Origin: Bathymodiolus brooksi
Taxonomy: Eukaryota > Mollusca > Bivalvia > Mytilida > Modiolidae
Length of the DNA stretch: 64,000 nucleotides
Direction of reading: 5' to 3'
Assembly (NCBI GenBank): GCA_963680875.1
Contig: OY804580.1
Span: forward strand, 109,495,534-109,559,533
This document shows positions 41,894 through 53,600 of this stretch, piece after piece. The translations under genes were made by a program, and so were the position numbers. The notes beneath the pieces were generated by a model. It saw nothing but the letters and a program-made list of their open reading frames with translations. It was not told where the DNA came from and did no database searches. Every line of letters starts with the position of its first letter. The stretch's first letter is position 1.

Positions 41894-44539
41894 AAAAAAT
41901 TGTAGAGTATTTGAAACCCAGGTAGAAAAACTGGCCGTGGTTTGTGTCGGTTTTTTGTAGAATATATACACGGATGGTAGTCCTAATATTAAATCGGATC
42001 TAACAAAACGCTGACCAATACAACACATACGTACTGCAGTGACATAAGGTCAACAGAGACTACCTTCAAGGACAATTCCTGTTCATTTTTTCACACTGAG
42101 AATGACTCACTCTAAGACAACGCGGGTCATTTTTTGACGTATGGGCATTTTATGAATTTGCAATGACTTATAGTTATGCTACGCCTTAGCCCTAACTGCA
42201 TTTCACTGTCAAACTCCAGGTTAGTGACATTTCGTTATATATGACTTACCAGTTTAAAAGAAATCCAAACACAATTTCTGTCTAATTCTCCAAGATTATT
42301 TGTACCACAATATTCCTAAAGTTCTACAATAAAAGCGAATCTTGCCACCAATATTCGCCATGTTAATAAAGTTATCATTACGTTGCAACAAGTCAAGGAC
42401 AACGTTGGAATCGTATTTGGTTAACAACTGACATCTGTTATAATGTCATAACTGTGAACACAAAGATGACAATGTTGACATTACATTATTTAAAAAAACA
42501 AATCTAATTAAAGGTCCTGCAGAAGCAAAAATCAATTCATCTTTATTGATGCACAAATACCCACGCCCCCTCCCCTAAAGGGATTGATGGCATACAGCAC
42601 AACATCATACAATGCAAATATACACGTTAAAATTAAGATTCAATCAATTCAATATTTTTAATACGGATAGTATAGGTACAATAACTAGAATGAGGAGATC
42701 CCATACTTGTACGCTGTTAATCCAAGTTTGACATTTGTTCAACTTCTTTGCTGGTCCTTTTTCGCTCTTTTTGACTTTTATTTTTATCTCGGAATCATAA
42801 GAACTACAGGTAGGTATGAAGAGAAACACCTTAGCAATATCAGATTCGAAATAAAATATATAATTTTAGGCGTTGACCCCTTTGCCCTCTCGTATATTTG
42901 AAATGTTAAAAATTACAACAAATGTGTTGAAATACTTTAAGAGAAGACTTTTTCAAAGGAATCAAACTGCATAAAAAACAAAATACAGAAAACAAACTGC
43001 ACACAAAAAAGTCTTAAAATAAACAAATAAAATTATTTTAGATGTTGGTCACTTTTAACTCCCTTTGACCCTTTCTATCTCGGAAACATAAAATGTTTCA
43101 AAATGTATGCAAGAAATTTCACCAGGAATCGAAAGGATACTAACAAATCTGGAGAAAAAATAAAAAATTTGGAAGGTTTCTAGACAGGTATTGAATTAGC
43201 AGACGAGTAGGCGTGAACCGGAAAGTGAGGGACAAGTTTTGAGGGTGAACCAGAAAAACTGATTAGCAAAAAAAATATGAAATGATATAAGAAAAAAATG
43301 TCAATTGGATGAATATTTTATTCTTCTATCCTAAAAATCCAGCTTTTTAAATTTTGACAAAAAAGGGGGGCACCTACCGCTTGCCACCGGCTCCTATACT
43401 CCATGATAAAAAAAGATAGTTAAATTTAATCATTTTTCATTTTTATGCAAATTTTGCATTTATTATTTCTTTAGCTAAGATAATAAAACAAACACTTTCT
43501 AACCATGATGTGCTGCGTTGAACAAGGAACACAATACATTATTTTTTGAATAATAAGAGAAGAGAATATTTGGCCTCAGGTACTCAGGGCAGAATAGCTC
43601 CACATTTTTTCCAACACTGCGAACAAAAATATATCATATCGTATCCTTCATCTATTATTGTCATGTTAAGCATTCGTTAATTTGATATGCATGCATATCA
43701 TAGCAAAATGACGAAATAAATCCATCTTCGATTTAGTTATCAATTGCATTTTTTTTGTATGACAGTGGTTTCGTGTACAAAGGTTTTGTAAGATTATCCG
43801 TCAGTCTGATCCAACAAAATATTTGAATACTACCAACATCTGCCGAAAATGGTTTAGAATAGTAATACACAATGAATTTTATTTCTTTACTATTTATTAT
43901 GGTGCTCATACTACATGTATATTTACTATTATGTATTAATCTCCAAGCCTTCCTAAAATAAATGCAATACAATTATAAATCAGCTCGTTGTTGAAACTGT
44001 AAAAGGTAATAACATTACACGAAGAAGGAATATATTTTCTGTATAATTTTGTCACAAATAGTTTTAAAGAGTATGATTTAGATACTGAATATTGCCTCAA
44101 TATAGATAAATACTTTGTATGTGAAAGCAGAGACGTAATGTCTGATGGAAGCGGTGCCTACATCATTCGCTTAAGATTAAACATTATTTTGTTCACTTGG
44201 AGCTAGCATAATATTAACCGTAATACACAAACTTTAAAATGTCGAAATGAAGATTATCAGTATTACAGTAACCGTACGAAGTGCGGTCTTATGCACGGGC
44301 ACAATGGGCAGTTGCCCGGGGTCACAGGAGCAAAGGAACCCCCATACTAATCTGTGTATATTGTATACGGCATGATTATTAATAATAATTCTTTATTAGC
44401 ACAACCTACACCCAATATAGGGTCATCAGCGCAAAAATATGAAAAAAATATGACGATAGTCGGACGATGAAAAAAGCATCCACCCCAGATAAAGGAGGAA
44501 ATACATCTGGAAGTTCGACTACGGATCGTTCTTCGTTGA
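41894..44539. other. Long stretch without a recognised gene
   Basis: AT-rich, with a C-rich patch near 42560. Two blocks around 42770-42890 and 43050-43090 share ACCCCTTTGCCC- or ACCCTTTCTATCTCGGAA-type text and may be an old duplicated repeat. Around 44290-44340 a GC-rich GGGCAGTTGCCCGGGGTC fragment looks like the end of a dispersed element. No motif-bearing frame. Confidence 0.5.
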
Positions 44540-44624
44540 CAACAGACAAAGAAAAATACAACACAAAGAAAAATGAAAACAAGGTACTGTACAAATACTA
44601 TCACTGAAGCATTATCACATTTAT

Positions 44625-47600
44625 ATGATAACAACAACTCACCTACAATTAACTACGATAACAACAACTCACCTACAATTAACTAGGATATCAACAACTC
44701 ACCTACAATTAACTACGATAACTACAACTCACCTACAATTAACTACGATAACAACTCACCTACAATTAACTACGATAACAACAACTCACCTACAATTAAC
44801 TACGATAACAACAACTCCCCTACAATTAACTACGAAAACAACAACTCGCCTACAATTAACTACGATAACAACAACTCACCTACAATTAACTACGATAACA
44901 ACAACTCACCTACAATTAACTACGATAACAACAACTCACCTACAATTAACTACGATAACGACAACTCACCTACAATTAACTACGATAACTACAACTCACC
45001 TACAATTAACTACGATAACAACAACTCACCTACAATTAACTACGATAACAACAACTCACCTACAATTAACTACGATAACAACAACTCACCTATAATTAAC
45101 TACGATAACAACAACTCACCTACAATTAACTACGATAACAACAACTCACCTACAATTAACTACGATAACAACAACTCACCTACAATTAACTATGATAACA
45201 ACAACTCACCTACAATTAACTACGATAACAACTCATCTACAATTAACTACGATAACAAAAACTCACCTACAATTAACTACGATAACAACAACTCACCTAC
45301 AATTAACTACAATAACAACAACTTACCTACAATTAACTACGATAACAACAACCCACCTACAATTAACTACGATAACAACAACTCACCTACAATTAACTAC
45401 GATAACAACAACTCACCTACAATTAACTTCGTTAACAACTCACCTACATTTAACTACGATAACAACAACTCACCTACAATTAACTACGATAACAACAACT
45501 CACCTACAATTAACTACGATAACAAAATCTCACCTACAATTAACTACGATAACAACAACTCACCTACAATTAACTACGATAACAACAACTCACCTACAAT
45601 TGACTACGATAACAACAACTTACCTACAATTAACTACGATAACAACAACTCACCTACAATTAACTATGATAACAACAACTCACCTACAATTAACTACGAT
45701 AACAACAACTCACCTACAATTAACTCCAATAACAACAACTTACCTACAATTAACTACGATAACAACAACTCACCTACAATTAACTACGATAACAACAACT
45801 CACCTACAATTATCTACGATAACAACAACTCACCTACAATTAACTACGATAACAACAACTCACCTACAATTAACTTCGTTAACAACTCACCTACAATTAA
45901 CTACGATAACAACAACTCACCTACAATTAACTACGATAACAACAACTCACCTACAATTAACTACGATAACAACAACTTACCTACAATTAACTACGATAAC
46001 AACATCTCACCTACAATTAACTACGATAACAACAACTCACCTACAATTAACTACGATAACAACAACTCACCTACAATTGACTACGATAACAACAACTTAC
46101 CTACAATTAACTACGATAACAACAATTCACCTACAATTAACTACGATAACAACAACTCACCTACAATTAACTACGATAACAACAACTCACCTACAATTAA
46201 CTACGATAACAACAACTCACGTACAATTAACTATGATAACAACAACTCACCTACATTTAACTACGATAACAACTCATCTACAATTAACCACGATAACAAC
46301 GACTCCCCTATAATTAACTACGATAACAACAACTCACCTACAATTAACTACGATAACAACAACTCACCTACAATTAACTACGATAACAACAACTCACCTA
46401 CAATTAACTACGATAACAACAACTCACCTACAATTAACTACGATAACAACAACTCACCTACAATTGACTACGATAACAACAACTTACCTACAATTAACTA
46501 CGATAACAACAACTCACCTACAATTAACTATGATAACAACAACTCACCTACAATTAACTACGATAACAACAACTCACCTACAATTAACTCCAATAACAAC
46601 AACTTACCTACAATTAACTACGATAACAACAACTCACCTACAATTAACTACGATAACAACAACTCACCTACAATTATCTACGATAACAACAACTCACCTA
46701 CAATTAACTACGATAACAACAACTCACCTACAATTAACTTCGTTAACAACTCACCTACAATTAACTACGATAACAACAACTCACCTACAATTAACTACGA
46801 TAACAACAACTTACCTACAATTAACTACGATAACAACATCTCACCTACAATTAACTACGATAACAACAACTCACCTACAATTAACTACGATAACAACAAC
46901 TCACCTACAATTGACTACGATAACAACAACTTACCTACAATTAACTACGATAACAACAATTCACCTACAATTAACTACGATAACAACAACTCACCTACAA
47001 TTAACTACGATAACAACAACTCACCTACAATTAACTACGATAACAACAACTCACGTACAATTAACTATGATAACAACAACTCACCTACATTTAACTACGA
47101 TAACAACTCATCTACAATTAACCACGATAACAACGACTCCCCTATAATTAACTACGATAACAACAACTCACCTACAATTAACTACGATAACAACAACTCA
47201 CCTACAATTAACTACGATAACAACAACTCACCTACAATTAACTACGATAACAACAACTCACCTACAATTAACTACGATAACAACAACTCACCTACAATTA
47301 ACTACGATAACAACAACTCACGTACAATTAACTATGAAAACAACAACTCACCTACAATTAACTACGATAACAACAACTCACCTACAATTAACTACGATAA
47401 CAACAACTCACGTACAATTAACTACGATAACAACAACTCACCTACAATTAACTACGATAACTGCAACTCACCTACAATTACCTACGATAACAACAACCCA
47501 CCTACAATTAACTACGATAACAACAACTCACCTACAATTAACTACGATAACAACAACTCACCTACAATTAACTACGATAACAACAACTCACCTACAATTA

Positions 47601-48349
47601 ACTACGATAACAACAACTCACCTACAATTAACTACGATAACAACAACTCACCTACAATTAACTACGATAACAACTCACCTACAATTAACTACGATAACAA
47701 CAACTCACCTACAATTAACTACGATAACAACAACTCACCTACAATTAACTACGATAACAACAACTCACCTACGATTAACTACGATAACAACAACTCACCT
47801 ACAATTAACTACGATAACAACAACTCACCTACAATTAACTACGATAACAACTCACCTACAATTAACTACGATAACAACAACTCACCTACAATTAACTATG
47901 ATAACAACAACTCACCTACAATTAACTACGATAAAAACAACTCACCTACAATTAACTACGATAACAACAACTCACCTACAATTAACTACAATAACAACAA
48001 CTCACCTACAATTAACTACGATAACAACTCACCTACAATTAACTACGATAACAACAACTCACCTACAATTAACTACGATAACAACAACTCACCTACCATT
48101 AACTACGATAACAACAACTCACCTACAATTAACTACGATAACAACAACTCACCTACAATTAACTACGATAACAACAACTCACCTACAATTAACTACGATA
48201 GCAACAACTCACCTACAATTAACTACGATAACAACAACTCACCTACAATTAACTACGTTAACAACAACTCACCTACAATTAACTACGATAACAACAACTC
48301 ACCTACAATTAACTACGATAACAACAACTCACCTACAATTAACTACGAT
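44625..48349 (+). repeat. 30-bp coding-type minisatellite, about 125 units
   Basis: AACTACGATAACAACAACTC, ACCTACAATT, with some 27-bp units lacking one AAC. No indel breaks the triplet phase over 3.7 kb. In the frame that continues downstream it encodes NYDNNNSPTI; another open frame (HLQLTTITTT) has starts but dies at both ends. A block of about 0.7 kb is repeated about 834 bp further on, with the same series of variants. Confidence 0.97.
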
Positions 48350-49021
48350 CAAAACACAAACATGAACCATTCGGTCAATCAAGGATTTAGTCAAAACACA
48401 AACATGAACCAATCAGTCAATCAAGGATTTAGTCAAAACACAAACATGAACCATTCAGTCAATCAAGAATTTAGTCAAAACACAAACATGAACCATTCAA
48501 TCAATCAAGGATTTAGTCAAAACACAAACATGAACCATTCAATCAATCAAGGATTTAGTCAAAACACAAACATGAACCATTCAGTCAATCAAGGATTTAG
48601 TCAAAACACAAACATGAACCATTCAATCAATCAAGGATTTAGTCAAAACACAAACATGAACCATTCAGTCAATCAAGGATTTAGTCAAAACACAAACATG
48701 AACCATTCAGTCAATCAAGGATTTAGTCAAAACACAAACATGAACCATTTAATCAATCAAGGATTTAATCAAAACACAAACATGAACCGTTCAGTCAATC
48801 AAGGATTTAGTCAAAACACAAACATGAACCATTCAATCAATCAAGGATTTAGTCAAAACACAAACATGAACCATTTAGTCAATCAAGGATTTAGTCAATA
48901 CATACCAGTACAGTCGAGTACATCAAGTGTATCATATCCTGGACAACCTCTCCAACCGCTTCAACAATATCACAATTCATTCACAAGTCCACCCCACCTC
49001 CACAATGTCCATCTCCAATAG
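44687..49021 (+). CDS. Giant Asn-rich repeat ORF, (NYDNNNSPTI)n then (NMNHSVNQGFSQNT)n
   Basis: One frame is open for 1,444 codons from just after TAG (44684-44686) to TAG at 49019-49021. It passes without a break from the 30-bp array into the 42-bp array and then a 40-residue unique end rich in Gln, Pro and Ser (SSTSSVSYPGQPLQPLQQYH). No in-frame ATG lies in the first array; the first is at 48362. The first array could be joined to an upstream exon by a splice: the TAG itself supplies an AG, though with no pyrimidine tract. Low-complexity Asn-rich protein would be disordered. Since it runs into a LINE-ORF1-like relic, I suspect an expanded N-terminal region of a retroelement ORF1 rather than a host gene. 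Expression unproven. Confidence 0.5.
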   Translation, partial: DINNSPTINYDNYNSPTINYDNNSPTINYDNNNSPTINYDNNNSPTINYENNNSPTINYDNNNSPTINYDNNNSPTINYDNNNSPTINYDNDNSPTINYDNYNSPTINYDNNNSPTINYDNNNSPTINYDNNNSPIINYDNNNSPTINYDNNNSPTINYDNNNSPTINYDNNNSPTINYDNNSSTINYDNKNSPTINYDNNNSPTINYNNNNLPTINYDNNNPPTINYDNNNSPTINYDNNNSPTINFVNNSPTFNYDNNNSPTINYDNNNSPTINYDNKISPTINYDNNNSPTINYDNNNSPTIDYDNNNLPTINYDNNNSPTINYDNNNSPTINYDNNNSPTINSNNNNLPTINYDNNNSPTINYDNNNSPTIIYDNNNSPTINYDNNNSPTINFVNNSPTINYDNNNSPTINYDNNNSPTINYDNNNLPTINYDNNISPTINYDNNNSPTINYDNNNSPTIDYDNNNLPTINYDNNNSPTINYDNNNSPTINYDNNNSPTINYDNNNSRTINYDNNNSPTFNYDNNSSTINHDNNDSPIINYDNNNSPTINYDNNNSPTINYDNNNSPTINYDNNNSPTINYDNNNSPTIDYDNNNLPTINYDNNNSPTINYDNNNSPTINYDNNNSPTINSNNNNLPTINYDNNNSPTINYDNNNSPTIIYDNNNSPTINYDNNNSPTINFVNNSPTINYDNNNSPTINYDNNNLPTINYDNNISPTINYDNNNSPTINYDNNNSPTIDYDNNNLPTINYDNNNSPTINYDNNNSPTINYDNNNSPTINYDNNNSRTINYDNNNSPTFNYDNNSSTINHDNNDSPIINYDNNNSPTINYDNNNSPTINYDNNNSPTINYDNNNSPTINYDNNNSPTINYDNNNSRTINYENNNSPTINYDNNNSPTINYDNNNSRTINYDNNNSPTINYDNCNSPTITYDNNNPPTINYDNNNSPTINYDNNNSPTINYDNNNSPTINYDNNNSPTINYDNNNSPTINYDNNSPTINYDNNNSPTINYDNNNSPTINYDNNNSPTINYDNNNSPTINYDNNNSPTINYDNNSPTINYDNNNSPTINYDNNNSPTINYDKNNSPTINYDNNNSPTINYNNNNSPTINYDNNSPTINYDNNNSPTINYDNNNSPTINYDNNNSPTINYDNNNSPTINYDNNNSPTINYDSNNSPTINYDNNNSPTINYVNNNSPTINYDNNNSPTINYDNNNSPTINYDQNTNMNHSVNQGFSQNTNMNQSVNQGFSQNTNMNHSVNQEFSQNTNMNHSINQGFSQNTNMNHSINQGFSQNTNMNHSVNQGFSQNTNMNHSINQGFSQNTNMNHSVNQGFSQNTNMNHSVNQGFSQNTNMNHLINQGFNQNTNMNRSVNQGFSQNTNMNHSINQGFSQNTNMNHLVNQGFSQYIPVQSSTSSVSYPGQPLQPLQQYHNSFTSPPHLHNVHLQ
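48351..48897 (+). repeat. 42-bp coding-type minisatellite, 13 units
   Basis: AAAACACAAACATGAACCAT, TCAGTCAATCAAGGATTTAGTC, 14 codons per unit, no phase-breaking indel. Variants (TCAATC against TCAGTC) alternate. It abuts the 30-bp array at GAT|CAAAACAC in the same reading frame. Confidence 0.97.
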
Positions 49022-49232
49022 AATTGAAACTAAAAGATTTGTGTGGTAAATTTAGTATTATTCAACAAAAAATAGGTAAACTTGATTCAATTAAAGATAG
49101 ACTGAATTGAATAAGTTTGATCAGAAGTTTGGTACGGTTGACTCTGAAATCAAATCTTCTAAAGAAAGAATACATGTACTTGAGCACGGTGCCCAATTTT
49201 TGCAGACATTAAGGATCAACATTGCAACTAAA
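48988..49232 (+). pseudogene. Decayed coiled-coil region, possibly LINE ORF1
   Basis: Pieces in three frames read on from the Asn-rich ORF: CPSPIELKLKDLCGKFSIIQ, QKIGKLDSIKDRLN, then LNKFDQKFGTVDSEIKSSK, ERIHVLEHGAQFL, then ADIKDQHCN. Heptad-like spacing and charged residues suggest a coiled coil of the type found in LINE ORF1 proteins, which would pair with an ORF2 such as that at 1904-5710. Two frameshifts. The assignment to ORF1 is a recall-based guess. Confidence 0.45.
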
Positions 49233-50864
49233 TGTTACCACTCTAGCATATCACTCTCTTTTGAAAATAATATTTTCATTGCTCTTGCTCTCGAAGATGC
49301 TGACTTTAACAATCTTTCCTTTCACTAATATGGAATGTGCACATTTTCGTCCATGGTTTAATTGTCCTAGAATACATACACCTAGACATTCTGATACGAA
49401 TGGGATTTACTTTTCACCTCATCAACATTGAATAAGGGGGAACATTTATTTTAGTTTGATCTTGCATTCATTCTAACATTTTCCCCCTATGCAAATCCAA
49501 ATAAGCGTTTGTGTCTGGTACAAGACATACTATCGTCATCAATTCAGCAGAGAGTACCTTAATCACTGTATAGTATTACTGACAAATTGTTATCTTAGCG
49601 TTAAGCAACAATCAATCACTCAGTCACTCACTCAAAATGTAAATAAATATATCACACTGTTGTGAGAGAAAGAAAATTCAAATTGCCTAAAACATTTTTA
49701 TTGTAAGTATTTTTTTATATACACAAAAAAATGTACATAGAATAACGGCAGTTATGTAAGTTGAGACAGACATCATTACTAGAATAACAGCCAGTTCGAT
49801 AGAATGAACTTTGATTGTGACAATGATATGTATCAAACTTTAAAATGGATCATTATAAAAAGGACGATCATGATCTTTTTAACGTACAATGATCGTTAAG
49901 AGTCAGCTTCAGAGTCCGTCAGTAGATACTGACAATATTTTGCAGTGACATCTATATTATCAAATGAAAATGAATAAATTACCGATAAATAAGGGATATT
50001 CTTACTTTTATTAAAATTTAATGGGAGTTGGATTTCTAAATTATGCAGTAATACAAAAGATAACGTATAATTCGTGGCTATTAAAGGTTACGATACTTTG
50101 AGCCGTAATGAAAGCGGGAGGTTTGGTGTTTTAAAATCTGATTCAACCCACCATTTTTTTAGAAATGCCTGTACCAAGTCAGGGTCATTACGGTTTTCAC
50201 AGTTTTCCGATTGTTGACTGATTTTGTCTGTTTAAATACTTATGAGTGTTGACTTTCCCTTTGTAAGATTGTTCGGAGTTCGGTAATTTTCTTATTACCG
50301 TTATTTACAAATTGTCAATTGATATTTTTAGGATCAAAATAATATGATCAACAGTTGTATTATATACTTTATGTACATGTAGATACAATAGTTACGCACT
50401 CTACTTGGTAAGTATATATTTTTCATATAATAAGATTGAAAAAAAATTTAAGAAATATCGCATTGTCGGAACATCTCCAAAATCCTATACCAAAATTGTA
50501 TAAAGAGTCAAATTATATAAAAAAGTTAAAAAAAAAAATTTTTCTTTAGATTAAATAAAAAAGAAATTAAAAATTAAAAACTTAAAAATGTAATTGTCAT
50601 GCGAAAAAAAATATAGTTTACCTGTCTAGTACTACAATTCCAACTATAGCAATAAGTATTCTACAGAGATGTACCATTATACAGCTGATAATGTGTTGAG
50701 CAGAGGTAAAGGACAACTCTAGGTTTAAATTCAGGAAAACAAACCGGATATCCCCTTAATATTGCTTGATTAGGATTATAATATTACAGGTATATAATAT
50801 AAAATTCCTAAAACTCCTCAATGGTAAGGAGTTCAAAGGTCATACCAGTACCTGTAGTAAAATA
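49233..50864. other. No gene recognised
   Basis: AT-rich sequence after the arrays. The frame at 49330-49432 (CAHFRPWFNCPRIHTPRHSD) may be further retroelement debris. CACTCAGTCACTCACTCAAA near 49617 resembles a SINE tail. A/T-runs near 50450-50600. Confidence 0.5.
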
Positions 50865-51075
50865 CAATATTACCTCCAGTTGTTTGTAGGAGGGCTCATG
50901 TCTTATTTACGTTATTTGTGTGTGTTTGCGCATAGCGGTGTGTAGCGTATATTGTGTTGCGTTGATGTTTATTTCTCTTCGTTTTGTGTACACTTTGTTG
51001 CCAGTTTCTCTGGATTGTCCATTTTTGATTGCCCCTTTGGTGTTCTCTAATGTTTATTATAATATCGCATTTCGT
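50865..51075 (+). mobile_element. Dispersed repeat copy ('CCTCCAGTTGTTTGTAGGAGG')
   Basis: TACCTCCAGTTGTTTGTAGG, GGCTCATGTCTTATTTACG, TTGTGTACACTTTGTTGCCA, GTTTCTCTGGATTGTCC, GGTGTTCTCTAATGTTTAT. The same order is seen at 52800-53015, and inverted at 13900 and 37285. Confidence 0.8.
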
Positions 51076-51296
51076 TCCGTGATATGTGAGGGGTTGACAT
51101 TTACTCACATGTGGAAAACACTGTCATGACTGACTGCATCATTTCACTAAGAGGGGAGGTTTTGGCCCCTAAAACTAGTTTATTACCTCTACTGTTATTG
51201 CAGATATTCTACAAAGCCAAACAGAAGTGAATGGTCGTGTAATTGTGTGTAATTGGTATCGATTTTGCTTCATTCCGCGATTTCTCTTTTGGATTT

Positions 51297-51470
51297 TGGA
51301 ATTGTTCCTACAGTATGGAATTGTTCCTACAGTATGGAATTGTTCCTACAGTATGGAATTGTTTCTACAGTATGGAATTGTTCCTACAGTATGGAATTGT
51401 TCCTACAGTATGGCACAACAGTATGGAATTGTTCCTACAGTATGGAATTGTTCCTACAGTATGGAATGTT
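51297..51470. repeat. 19-bp minisatellite, nine units
   Basis: TATGGAATTGTTCCTACAG is repeated, with one TATGGCACAACAG interruption near 51410. The first TTTGGAATTGTTCCTACAG (about 51293) is also seen diverged at 16343 (TTTGGAATTGTTCCGACA), so it grew from an existing dispersed repeat. Confidence 0.95.
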
Positions 51471-51885
51471 TATTTTTCGTTTTCGCTAATTGAAATACAT
51501 CATATAAGCGATGGGCGTACGGGTCATATAGCTTAGATAATCTTAGATTTCGAGAAAGAAAATGACAGACGAAAGATTTATAGTATATGGCTGGATTAAG
51601 TTTATAATGGTTCACTCTTCTAATTTCTGGGACAATCGTTTAAGATTTTTTGAGTGTGAACTGATGAAGGTTACCATAGAAACGCAGCTTGCGCATTGAG
51701 TTAGATATCTACATTTGTTTACCACCTGGTATCTAGTACATGCTAAGTTATTGATACATTGATCATAGCACCACTCAACCGCAGGCTAGGGACCGCTTTA
51801 CATTCAACTTAGGGTATGAGCCTCCCATATAATGTCTCAGATTACCCTCTTGGTATCTTAAAACCTCTTCCTTCTATAAGTTAAC
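51471..51885. other. No gene recognised
   Basis: Contains a possible degraded fragment of dispersed repeat near 51770-51870 (ACCGCAGGCTAGGGACC; CTCTTGGTATCTTAAAACCTC). No gene. Confidence 0.5.
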
Positions 51886-51893
51886 CAGGACAG

Positions 51894-52017
51894 GGTTGCA
51901 CAAACCTCATTTAATTTTAAGCGTCGATTAAGACTTAATTGACACTTAAATTTATTTAAGATGTCCTTGAAATTAAGGTTTAACTGAGACTTAAATATAA
52001 CTGAGGCTTGTGCAACC
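51894..52017. mobile_element. MITE-like foldback element, copy 1
   Basis: 124 bp with inverted ends: GGTTGCACAAACCTCATTTAA at the left and the complement of GGTTGCACAAGCCTCAGTTA at the right. The interior is full of TTAAG/CTTAA. No coding capacity. Confidence 0.75.
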
Positions 52018-52030
52018 GAGCCCAGGACTA

Positions 52031-52162
52031 GGTTGCACAAGCTTCGATTAAATTTAAGTTCAATTTAACCTTATGTGTATATCAATTACATATACATTTC
52101 AAGTAATTTTAAGTGTCAATTAAGTTTTAATTCACACCTAAATTTATAAAGGTTTCTGCAAC
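52031..52162. mobile_element. MITE-like foldback element, copy 2
   Basis: Left end GGTTGCACAAGCTTCGATTA; right end reads, in complement, GTTGCAGAAACCTTTATAAA. CCAGGAC precedes both copies (about 51886 and 52022), so the two may be a tandem duplication of one insertion. Confidence 0.65.
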
Positions 52163-52480
52163 AGAGTTCAGACATTTTTTTACAATGTTAGACATGTAAT
52201 GCGGTAAGTACACATCCGTCAATACAATGATTAATACAGCACTTGTGTTATGTCAATGGATGTGCTGTGTTAGCGAATATTATCGAAACGGAAGTAAACA
52301 GATTAAAAACAATGGCTGTGGTGTTGTTTACATGCAACGTGTTTAAGGCAATGTACACAATACGTAATTTATAGTTTTCTGTGAAGCATGATGTAGATCT
52401 TTCGTTAACTTTTCTTTTCTATTGTTTTAAGAAGCCACACTAATTATCGTGGTTGACATAGTATGGTAGTTTTTTGCGGG

Positions 52481-52680
52481 GAGGGGGTCATGGTGCTTAA
52501 CGCCACTTTCAACAATATTTTAGCTATATGTAATCAATGAATAGATGTTCGATTCCCGTCCTTGGTGAGATTTGCTGGATACAATTTGTATGTCGTTGAC
52601 TTACAATTAGTTGTTTTTGCATGTAATATCCGGGTACTCCAATGTCATCCACAAATAAAAAACACGACAATGATATTCTG
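52481..52680. mobile_element. Hybrid SINE: inverted tail then plus-strand head-side fragment
   Basis: ATGGTGCTTAACGCCACTTTC, AACAATATTTTAGCTATA is the SINE tail on the minus strand. It is followed by TTCGATTCCCGTCCTTGGTGAG and GGATACAATTTGTATGTCG, which is the box B and body on the plus strand. It is the mirror of the hybrid at 35085. Confidence 0.65.
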
Positions 52681-52749
52681 TTTGTAACCAAGCATAAGCA
52701 TCACGATAAAACGCACTAAAAGATAATGGCACTTTTAACAAAATAGTGT

Positions 52750-53020
52750 CTCTACGTTCTGAATTCTGTGATGTGATGTCCGTTACGATTTCCGCATAAC
52801 ATGATGTTCGGATCGTCTTTACCTCCAGTTGTTTATAGGAGGACTCATGTCTTATTTATGTTATTTGTGTTAGTTTGCGACGGATGGTGTCCAACGCATA
52901 TTGTGTTGTATTTTTGTTTTGTTTGTCTTTGTCGTGTGTACGCTATGTTGCCAGTCTCTCTGAATTGTTTATTTTTAATTGTCCCTTCTGTATTCTCTAA
53001 CATTTATATAATATTGTTCT
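52750..53020 (+). mobile_element. Dispersed repeat copy, longer 5' side
   Basis: CCGTTACGATTTCCGCATAAC, ATCGTCTTTACCTCCAGTTG, TTATAGGAGGACTCATGTC, GTCTCTCTGAATTGTTTA, TGTATTCTCTAACATTTATA. The 5' block recurs at 59905-59965. Confidence 0.8.
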
Positions 53021-53464
53021 AACCAACGCGTACAATCTTCGTCTATATAGATGTATCCATATGATTCTCCAAAAGAAAGGATGCAGTAATACATCTCAGC
53101 TATCATAATTCAAAGAAGACAAAACAGATTTAATGACTTCAAGAAAGACAATTGTTAATAGAGATACTTAAACATGTAATTATTGCAATTTCAACGTAAT
53201 AATACATAAATATAATTCTGTTTGATTTTCATTTTATATAACTTTTATTATTTTGAAGGTTTGAAAAGGAAATTTGATTCAATCTTGAACTATACCCCAT
53301 ACTATTTCAGTTATTTCATAACGGTCATTTTGATTGATGATTAGAACCGGACAAAATCGTGGTTAGCCAATGATAATCTTTAATACATAATTTTGTACCG
53401 AGTACCTCTCTCCAAAGGACGGAAGTAAATCATGAATATCAGAGGCCTTGACAATATTTTCAAG

Positions 53465-53600
53465 ATTAGGGTTATGATGTTTAACGCCACTTTCAACAAT
53501 ATTTCAGTTATATCGTGACGGTCAGTTTTATTGGTGGAAGAAACCGGAGTACCCGGAGAAAACCATCGACCTGTCCCAAGTTACTGACAAATCATTGAAA
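53465..53600 (-). mobile_element. Truncated tRNA-derived SINE (minus)
   Basis: GATTAGGGTTATGATGTTTAACGCC, CAATATTTCAGTTATATCGTG, GGAGTACCCGGAGAAAACCAT, stopping near AAGTTACTGACAAAT. The tRNA head is missing. Confidence 0.85.

Noticed and set aside
44625..48365. Four long ORFs of the type HLQLTTITTT with ATG starts
   Set aside because: They are the second open frame of the 30-bp array. They stop at chance TAA codons and do not continue into the 42-bp array, unlike the NYDNNNSPTI frame.
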